Source of the DNA: Bacteroidota bacterium
GTDB taxonomy: Bacteria > Bacteroidota > Bacteroidia > Bacteroidales > GCA-2748055
Direction: 5' to 3'
NCBI GenBank assembly: GCA_024244665.1
Contig: JAAEOI010000480.1
Location: 1-36,502 of the forward strand
DNA: 36,502 nucleotides
This document shows, one piece after another, positions 32,640 through 36,502 of the stretch; within the stretch, counting starts at the first letter, position 1; each line of letters starts with the position of its first letter. The translations under genes were made by a program, and so were the position numbers. Below the pieces are notes generated by a model that was not told where the DNA came from, did no database searches, and was given only the letters and a program-made list of their open reading frames with translations.

Positions 32640-34691
32640 ATGCGTAGTTTTGCTCTTCCAATAATTCTTTTCCTTATTATTCCCGCCGCGCTTACGGGAC
32701 AGCGGACCATTCATGCATTCATGCTGAGTTCTCCCCTCACCATTGATGGTGTGCATGAACCCGGCAGTTGGGCAGGAGCTGATTCGGCTGTGGATTTTAC
32801 CCAGATGGAACCATCCGCAGGAGCTGCCGCTTCAGAGCCGACGGTGTGTTACATTGGTTTTGATGAGACCAACATATACATAAGTGTGAACCTGTACCAG
32901 GAGTCGGAAGTGGTGGCCAAGGCCATGAGCAGGGATGCTTTCACCAAGGGTGATGACTGTTTTGCCCTGATAATCGATCCCTATAACGACAACCGTTCAG
33001 GGTATGGTTTCTGGACCAATCCTCTGGGGACACAGAGCGATTTCAGGATCAATGATGATGGACGCAGTATAGATGAGAACTGGGATGTGGAGTGGTCCTC
33101 GGCCTCATCCGTTCATGATAGAGGTTGGACACTGGAGATGGCCATCCCTTTCAGGAGCATCCGTTTTAAAACGGGTACAGATACATGGGGGATCAATTTC
33201 GGAAGGGTGGTGAGAAGTAATTTTGAAACTGCCTACTGGTCAGGTGTAATGTCGGGGGATTTCAGGATCAGCCAGGGGGGTAAGCTTACCGGGATCACCC
33301 TTCCTCAGCGTGGAGGTAAACTAAGTCTCTTTCCTTATGCTACCCTCAGGTATGAGAATCATGAATTCACAGGGCTTCAAAACAAAGTCAGTCCCGATGC
33401 CGGTGTTGATATAAAATGGCAGGCCTCTCCCAACATCACTGTCGACGGGACCATCAATCCGGATTTTGCCACGGTGGAGGCAGACCGGGAGCAGATTAAC
33501 CTGACACGCTATGAGGTCAATTACCCTGAAAAAAGGCTATTCTTCCAGGAGGGGAACGACATGTACTCCACACGGATCAAAACCTTTTATTCGAGACGGA
33601 TTGAGGATATACTTTATGGGGCCAAATTGAATGGAAAGGCTGGGAAATACAATTTCAATGCCTTAAATGTGAGGGAGATGAAGGGCCGTGAAGAGGGCGG
33701 ATCGCCCTCCTATTTCTCCACCGCAAGGGTGAAAAGAGATTTCCTGGGATCCTCTTCTGTAGGCATGACGGCTGTGGACAGGAGGAACGATTCATCCTAT
33801 GTAAGCTCCTTCAGCGGTGATTATGTGCTGAACCTGGGAGATACGTGGAAGCTGACCGGTCAGCTGGTGGCCAGTCTGCCGGGCGACTTCCTTTCACACA
33901 GTGCATGGTTTGTCCGCTTTGCCAAGGAGAATAATCTCTACCATGTGCATGTGAGGTATACCGAGCTGGGGGAGAACTTCAAGGAGAATGTGGAGCAGAC
34001 CGGTTATGTGGTGGATGATGACCGCAGGGAGGTGGACAGTGACCTGAGCTACAGGTGGTGGCTAAGGAATAATATCTTCCAGTATATGGAGGTCGAATCG
34101 AAGAACAATATGTTCTGGGCACGGACCACGGGTGACCTGAGAAGCTGGAATTTCTCTCAGAGTGTGGAGTTTTACCTTCAGAATCGCTTATCCTTTGAGT
34201 ACCAGTACAACAACGAGTACAAGCTCTTTGATAAGGAGTATTTCAACCACCGGCACTCTGTTGAAGTTGGTTACAATACTGCCGAATGGAGCCACGCTGA
34301 GGTGGAGTACTCATTCGGGCACAACTTCGACCGTGATTTTAGGAGACTCTCCCTCGCCGGCAGGATGAAGATTACCGAAAAACTCTCCGCCCAATACAGT
34401 GGTGACCTGATCCGCTTCAATCCGGATACAGCCAATAATTCAACAATTATCAATGTGCTATCCCTGAACTATAACTTTACAAGGGATTTGTGGATCAGGG
34501 TATTTGCCCAGAACAGCACCCACAACAGTAAAGTCTATTTTTACGGGATGGCCGGCTGGCGCTTCAGACCACCCTTCGGTGCCCTCTATCTGATCTACTC
34601 ACACGACCAGGAAGCTGAGATTTTGGGCGATCCCACAAGGGCCGATGCCCTCTTTCTTAAGCTGACGCTTCCCTTTACGGTTTTCAGGTAA
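32640..34691 (+). CDS. DUF5916 outer-membrane protein with CBM9-like N-domain
   Basis: A 683-residue protein with a signal peptide (FALPIILFLIIPAALTGQ). Residues about 25-215 resemble the CBM9-like beta-sandwich (LTIDGVHEPGSW, then FDETNIYISVNLYQES, then WTLEMAIPFRSIRFK). From about 220 on lies the DUF5916 region, predicted as an outer-membrane beta-barrel with many alternating strands and family marks DGTINPDFATVEADREQINL and YPEKRLFFQEGNDMY. It ends with an aromatic strand (LTLPFTVFR), as outer-membrane barrels do. The biological role is unknown. A weak hairpin (34693-34708) follows. It is divergent from the SUMF1-like gene. Confidence 0.88.
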   Translation: MRSFALPIILFLIIPAALTGQRTIHAFMLSSPLTIDGVHEPGSWAGADSAVDFTQMEPSAGAAASEPTVCYIGFDETNIYISVNLYQESEVVAKAMSRDAFTKGDDCFALIIDPYNDNRSGYGFWTNPLGTQSDFRINDDGRSIDENWDVEWSSASSVHDRGWTLEMAIPFRSIRFKTGTDTWGINFGRVVRSNFETAYWSGVMSGDFRISQGGKLTGITLPQRGGKLSLFPYATLRYENHEFTGLQNKVSPDAGVDIKWQASPNITVDGTINPDFATVEADREQINLTRYEVNYPEKRLFFQEGNDMYSTRIKTFYSRRIEDILYGAKLNGKAGKYNFNALNVREMKGREEGGSPSYFSTARVKRDFLGSSSVGMTAVDRRNDSSYVSSFSGDYVLNLGDTWKLTGQLVASLPGDFLSHSAWFVRFAKENNLYHVHVRYTELGENFKENVEQTGYVVDDDRREVDSDLSYRWWLRNNIFQYMEVESKNNMFWARTTGDLRSWNFSQSVEFYLQNRLSFEYQYNNEYKLFDKEYFNHRHSVEVGYNTAEWSHAEVEYSFGHNFDRDFRRLSLAGRMKITEKLSAQYSGDLIRFNPDTANNSTIINVLSLNYNFTRDLWIRVFAQNSTHNSKVYFYGMAGWRFRPPFGALYLIYSHDQEAEILGDPTRADALFLKLTLPFTVFR

Positions 34692-34692
34692 C

Positions 34693-34714
34693 ATTCCGAT
34701 TGTGGAATCCTTTT
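34693..34714 (+). terminator. Weak hairpin terminator after DUF5916 gene
   Basis: ATTCC/GGAAT (34693-34697 and 34704-34708) with a 6-base loop, followed by CC and TTTTATT. The stem is short, so it is only a candidate. Confidence 0.35.
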
Positions 34715-34742
34715 ATTAACTTGTAAAAAAAAAGATTCAGCT

Positions 34743-35177
34743 ATGGAACGATCAGAACATGCCGGGGATCTTTTTCTGGACGGGAACAACTGTGCACAAT
34801 CGGTTTTGCTTTCCTTCGCGGAAGATATTGGTTATAGCAAGGAACTGGCACTAAAAGTGGCGGCCGGATTCGGAGGCGGTATGGGACGCATGCAGGGAAC
34901 CTGCGGTGCTGTCACAGGTGCCATTATGGTACTGGGAATTCTGGAAGGGGAGAAGGCGGCTGACAACAGTGAACTTAAATCGTCGTCCTATGAAGCTGTG
35001 AAGGAGTTTTTTGTCAGGTTTACTGATGAATATCAGACCACCAACTGCAAGGACCTTACCTCTTGTGATTTTGGAACCGATGCGGGATCTCTGAAATTCA
35101 AAAATGAGGGTGTAATGGAGAAAATCTGTGTTCCCTGTGTAATGAGAGCGGTTAAGATCGTTGAGGAAATAACATAA
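34743..35177 (+). CDS. C_GCAxxG_C_C family protein
   Basis: A 144-residue protein of the Cys-rich C_GCAxxG_C_C family. Cys17 lies in NNCAQSVL, Cys54 in the GTCGAVTGAIMVLG signature, then Cys101 and Cys107 (NCKDLTSCDFG) and Cys128 and Cys131 (KICVPCVMRAV). The family is thought to be redox- or metal-related; its function is not established. No signal peptide is present, so it is cytoplasmic. The phosphatase-like gene starts 6 bases after its stop, suggesting one operon. Confidence 0.9.
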   Translation: MERSEHAGDLFLDGNNCAQSVLLSFAEDIGYSKELALKVAAGFGGGMGRMQGTCGAVTGAIMVLGILEGEKAADNSELKSSSYEAVKEFFVRFTDEYQTTNCKDLTSCDFGTDAGSLKFKNEGVMEKICVPCVMRAVKIVEEIT

Positions 35178-35183
35178 GCAAAG

Positions 35184-35804
35184 ATGAATTGGGAAGGTTA
35201 CAGAAATCTTAAGGATTACGTGGAGAAGAGGATCTCGGAATTCGGGCTGATTTCTGAAGATAGAAAAGAGAGTCTGACAAACCTCGCAAAGGTGCTTACT
35301 GGCAGGAGGGCAGGCGCGATCAATGTTATTTTTATTTGCACCCATAATTCCAGGAGGAGTCACATGGCCCATCTCTGGGCCTCCGTGGCTGCGTTCCGTT
35401 ACGGAGTAGAAGGAGTTAACTGTTTTTCCGGCGGAACAGAGGCCACAGCTTTCTTTCCACTCGCCGTCAAGGCCATAAAAGAAGCCGGATTTATAGTCAC
35501 TACCAGAATACCGGGAGCCAACCCCGTATTCCTTGTCAGTTATCCGGGAGCCTCAGAGGGGGTGAGGGTCTTTTCAAAGAAGTATACCGACCCGCCCAAT
35601 CCTACCAGAGAATTTCACGCTGTTATGACATGCTCGGATGCAGATGAGGCATGTCCGGTCGTTACCGGAGCAGCCACCAGGCATGCCATTACATATGAAG
35701 ATCCCAAATCCTTTGACGGTAGTCCACATACAAAAGAGGGCTACGCAGAGCGCTGTCGTCAGATAGCACGCGAGATGCTATTTATTTTCTCCCATACCAG
35801 CTGA
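35184..35804 (+). CDS. LMW protein-tyrosine-phosphatase/ArsC-fold protein
   Basis: A 206-residue protein with a low-molecular-weight phosphatase fold. A roughly 45-residue N-terminal helical extension is followed by the strand-loop VIFICTHNSRRSHMAHLW, which contains the C-x5-R phosphate-binding loop (Cys52, Arg58). A later ITYEDPKSFDG segment may supply the catalytic Asp. The loop differs from both the classic PTP (CxGNxCRS) and thioredoxin-linked ArsC forms. Additional Cys residues (MTCSDADEACPVV) could act in a redox relay. Substrate, whether phosphotyrosine, arsenate or other, is unknown; no ars genes are nearby. It overlaps the convergent pabC by 23 bases. Confidence 0.82.
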   Translation: MNWEGYRNLKDYVEKRISEFGLISEDRKESLTNLAKVLTGRRAGAINVIFICTHNSRRSHMAHLWASVAAFRYGVEGVNCFSGGTEATAFFPLAVKAIKEAGFIVTTRIPGANPVFLVSYPGASEGVRVFSKKYTDPPNPTREFHAVMTCSDADEACPVVTGAATRHAITYEDPKSFDGSPHTKEGYAERCRQIAREMLFIFSHTS

Positions 35805-36393
35805 GCGCCTTAATCGAAATCTCAGGATTATCCTCCCACCCGTTCAGGGCATTGATCAGCCTGAGGCTTTCAAATTGTGAAAGATCTTCGGGCCTTATAC
35901 TTCTCTCTGCAATGCTGCCCTGGTTCATCAGCAGGGCCCGCATGGTTCCGGAAAGCAGGGGAGTATCTGGTGTAAACCAGGAGCTTCCGTCCCACAACAC
36001 CACGTTGGCAGTATAGCTATCGGTGATCCACCCATCTCTCACGATCAGGATATCATCACATCTGCCCCGTTGCTGGTACAACGCCAATAACTCCGATCGG
36101 TCGGCCGACTTGTACTTGTAACTGATATGGTCCGAGTGCACCAGTTTAAGAGAGCGGATTTCCGGTTTTTGATAGTGCTGAAACTCCACCTTTGTGATCT
36201 CATGGCCATAGAGAACCCGGCATTTGAATAGCCCGGTGTTTGCCAATTCGGGAACGAGGATCACCTCTTTCAGTTTCGGGTGACTCCTCAACCCCAGCAC
36301 ATCAGCACGGGTCCGGTTGAACCTGGCCTGGTGAATGGAGAGGTTTTTCACCTCCCCGTTCAACACCTTTATGGTTTCAATAAATCGGGACAT
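35782..36393 (-). CDS. pabC: Aminotransferase class IV (4-amino-4-deoxychorismate lyase-like)
   Basis: A PLP-dependent class IV fold protein of 203 residues, somewhat shorter than the usual 240-280. Blocks seen are the N-terminal FIETIKVLNGEV, RFNRTRADVLG, the PLP-lysine region HISYKYKSADR (Lys93 or Lys95) and the ITDSYTANVVLWDGSSWFTP and LLSGTMRALL segments. Released 4-aminobenzoate feeds folate synthesis. The assignment as pabC rests on the upstream gene: the chorismate-binding pabB end overlaps this start by 17 bases. The phosphatase gene converges on it with a 23-base overlap. Confidence 0.88.
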   Translation of the reverse strand: MSRFIETIKVLNGEVKNLSIHQARFNRTRADVLGLRSHPKLKEVILVPELANTGLFKCRVLYGHEITKVEFQHYQKPEIRSLKLVHSDHISYKYKSADRSELLALYQQRGRCDDILIVRDGWITDSYTANVVLWDGSSWFTPDTPLLSGTMRALLMNQGSIAERSIRPEDLSQFESLRLINALNGWEDNPEISIKALSWYGRK

Positions 36394-36502
36394 AGACCTT
36401 ATTAATCATTTCATCGTATTCATGATCACAGCGACTCTGGAATGTAATTCCGCCGCCGCTTTTAAAAGTCAGCTCATCCCTATTCTTCTCAATGTAACGG
36501 AT
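36377..36502 (-). CDS. pabB: Aminodeoxychorismate synthase component I, C-terminal end
   Basis: The minus-strand frame open from the window edge encodes 41 residues and a TGA at 36377-36379. It reads RYIEKNRDELTFKSGGGITF and ends KVYVPIY, the terminal block of chorismate-binding enzymes (the KSGGGI motif near the C-terminus). The rest of the gene lies outside the window. The 17-base overlap with pabC implies translational coupling. Anthranilate synthase TrpE shares the motif, but the pabC partner favours pabB. Confidence 0.8.
   Translation of the reverse strand: MRYIEKNRDELTFKSGGGITFQSRCDHEYDEMINKVYVPIY

Overview
The window is a chromosomal stretch from a member of the Bacteroidota, most likely a Bacteroidales/Marinilabiliales-type organism. 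The evidence is the set of Bacteroidota-type families (DUF349 coiled-coil protein with an Ala/Glu/Pro repeat tract, two-domain YidC, DUF4197 lipoprotein, GldI-like FKBP lipoproteins, DUF5916 barrel protein, C_GCAxxG_C_C protein). In addition, upstream regions carry the Bacteroidota -7 promoter element TAnnTTTG. No prophage, insertion sequence, CRISPR array or antibiotic-resistance island was seen.

Layout. 1-9.9 kb is housekeeping: DUF349 protein (5' end cut by the window), CTP synthase (pyrG), YidC insertase, then a minus-strand group (lumazine synthase ribH, a TPR membrane protein, a DUF4197 lipoprotein), recF with a DUF721/DciA-like partner, and ndk. 9.9-15.3 kb holds an NrnA-type DHH phosphoesterase, two FKBP-type lipoproteins, an RsmI-like methylase, a PhnP-like metallo-hydrolase and an MFS transporter. 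15.4-20.2 kb is the most distinctive part: two different fused LeuC-LeuD hydro-lyases flank an ammonia-dependent asparagine synthetase (asnA), with a 16-copy heptamer array before the second hydro-lyase. A tRNA-Arg(UCU) and a repeat-rich tail follow.

20.5-29 kb is accessory and partly decaying: a GDSL hydrolase with a small partner, an iron-type alcohol dehydrogenase with an altered metal ligand, a lipoprotein, a 5'-truncated marC, a broken secreted ORF, a thioredoxin-like protein, an ECF sigma factor, an internally deleted sugar isomerase/epimerase, a D-2-hydroxyacid dehydrogenase, and an anti-sigma-type kinase overlapping a K+-channel-like gene. A truncated ABC permease precedes the latter pair. 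29-36.5 kb carries secreted and membrane proteins (PQQ-propeller lipoprotein, 7-TM protein, SUMF1-like protein, DUF5916 barrel), a C_GCAxxG_C_C/LMW-phosphatase pair, and the pabB-pabC end of a folate operon (pabB cut by the window).

Recurring themes are very tight tail-to-tail gene ends (six pairs with zero spacing or overlap), several -7 boxes that place the predicted transcript start on or within one base of the start codon (possible leaderless mRNAs), and two unrelated 7-bp tandem arrays directly before plus-strand genes. All functional calls come from reading the sequence; no database search was run.
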